Positions 5,297-5,997 of a stretch of 5,997 bases of DNA are shown here, one piece after another. Origin of the DNA: DASUAO01 sp046484625 (GTDB taxonomy: Bacteria; Actinomycetota; Acidimicrobiia; IMCC26256; PALSA-555); assembly GCA_046484625.1 (NCBI GenBank), contig JAWOIO010000135.1:1-5997 (forward strand). Reading direction: 5' to 3'. Both the position numbers and the translations under genes were made by a program. The notes under the pieces were generated by a model. It was not told where the DNA came from and searched no databases. It saw nothing but the letters and a program-made list of their open reading frames with translations. How positions within the stretch are numbered: the stretch's first letter is position 1; each line of letters starts with the position of its first letter.

Positions 5297-5997
5297 CTAC
5301 GTCTGCTGTCGCACCCACTCGCTGAATCGCGCTGCGACCGGCCGAGCGGTGCGCTCGGTGTCGAACAGGCCGACTTCGGTCACGGCACCGACCGGGTTGA
5401 TCAGCGCCGTCTGCCAGTCGAACTGATCGCCGCGGCTGTACCAACACAGTCCCCGTGCTGGGCGGCCGTCAGCGCGTTGGCGCATCAGCCCGGCACCGAA
5501 CGCATCGAGCCACGGGATCTGCTGATCGAGTGGCAGCGTGAGGTTGGAGGTCTCGGCGATCCAGAACGGGTGGTCGTAGCGGTCGTGCCAGCGTTCGACT
5601 TCAGCGAGCGCGAGCTCGATCAGGTCACGTACCGACCAGTCGGGCCGTTCGCCTCCCACGTGCTGCACCGAGATCGGGTAGATGTCGAGCCCGGCGATCA
5701 ACCGGTCACCGAGCGCCAGCGCCCGGATGCGTTCGAGCGTGGCATCGGCAACCGGGTCGAGGTAGTGCGCTGCGGGGGGAAGCGGATCGCGTCCGAGATG
5801 CAGATCCCAGACGAGCCAGCCGAGCGCCCGCCGCAGCCCGACCTCCGTCTCGACGGCTGCGCCGTGCGACACACCGACGGGGACGTCGAAGCCCTCGGAG
5901 CCGACCCACCAGCCACCACGATCCTCTCGGATGCGGGCCATTGCCTCCAGGTTGGCGAGCACCACATTGCTCAGGGCGGTGGCGTGCGCCTCGGGGG
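5297..5997 (-). CDS. C-terminal part of a GH1-like glycoside hydrolase (5' end outside the window)
   Basis: The frame is open from the right edge to a TAG at 5297-5299, giving 232 residues. A GTG at 5965 is internal: the residues before it (EAHATALSNV) continue into NLEAMARIRE, matching the helix that follows the acid/base Asn-Glu-Pro site in family 1 hydrolases. Further on come AGLDIYPISV, corresponding to the GINYY strand; WIAETSNL, corresponding to the ITENG nucleophile strand, with Glu148 of the fragment (codon 5552-5554) as likely nucleophile; and GLCWYSRGDQFDWQTAL, corresponding to the WSLxDNFEW substrate-binding loop. These motifs are in family order but diverged, so the enzyme is GH1-like (β-glycosidase clan, TIM barrel) rather than a typical β-glucosidase. 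The acid/base residue is beyond the window. It is the first visible gene of a minus-strand pair with the glycosyltransferase. Substrate is unknown. Confidence 0.8.
   Translation of the reverse strand, partial: PEAHATALSNVVLANLEAMARIREDRGGWWVGSEGFDVPVGVSHGAAVETEVGLRRALGWLVWDLHLGRDPLPPAAHYLDPVADATLERIRALALGDRLIAGLDIYPISVQHVGGERPDWSVRDLIELALAEVERWHDRYDHPFWIAETSNLTLPLDQQIPWLDAFGAGLMRQRADGRPARGLCWYSRGDQFDWQTALINPVGAVTEVGLFDTERTARPVAARFSEWVRQQT

Noticed and set aside
3444..5447. Very long minus-strand frame of 667 residues overlapping the glycosyltransferase
   Set aside because: Extremely Arg-rich composition without any domain motif; it is an alternate-frame shadow of the glycosyltransferase in GC-rich DNA.
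1..5997. Search for tRNA, rRNA, CRISPR repeats, inverted-repeat element ends, integrase or toxin-antitoxin pairs
   Set aside because: Nothing matching was seen by eye on either strand; intergenic space is too small for most of these.

Overview
The window is high-GC, compact DNA with strongly GC-biased third codon positions. Gene style and protein families suggest an actinobacterium; Acidimicrobiia or a relative is a guess from style only. It holds four complete protein genes and two cut by the window edges. No RNA gene, CRISPR array, insertion sequence or integrase is visible. All gaps between genes are under 200 bp.

Layout. (1) The 3' end of an unrecognised plus-strand gene (2-280) ends in a Pro/Thr/Ser-rich tail built on an 18-bp tandem repeat. 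(2) Convergent to it is a complete zinc-dependent medium-chain alcohol dehydrogenase (minus, 313-1311). (3) A 183-bp divergent spacer with an imperfect palindrome and a strong Shine-Dalgarno leads to an aldo/keto reductase (plus, 1495-2466). (4) After 64 bp comes a 362-residue protein (plus, 2531-3619). It has a helical, possibly TerB-like N-terminal half and a Coq4-like C-terminal half with an exact HDxxHx11E metal-binding signature. (5) A 96-bp convergent junction with a hairpin separates it from a minus-strand pair: a GH1-like glycoside hydrolase (5297-5997, cut by the right edge), followed 33 bp downstream by a GT-B fold GT4-type glycosyltransferase (3716-5263).

How they may work together. 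The divergent alcohol dehydrogenase and aldo/keto reductase both act on alcohol/carbonyl pairs and could share a control region. The hydrolase and glycosyltransferase look like one transcription unit for making or trimming a glycan or glycoside. The item most worth following is the Coq4-like protein. Coq4 belongs to ubiquinone synthesis, whereas actinobacteria normally use menaquinone, so its substrate here is open. I see no evidence of a complete new multi-gene defence or mobile system.
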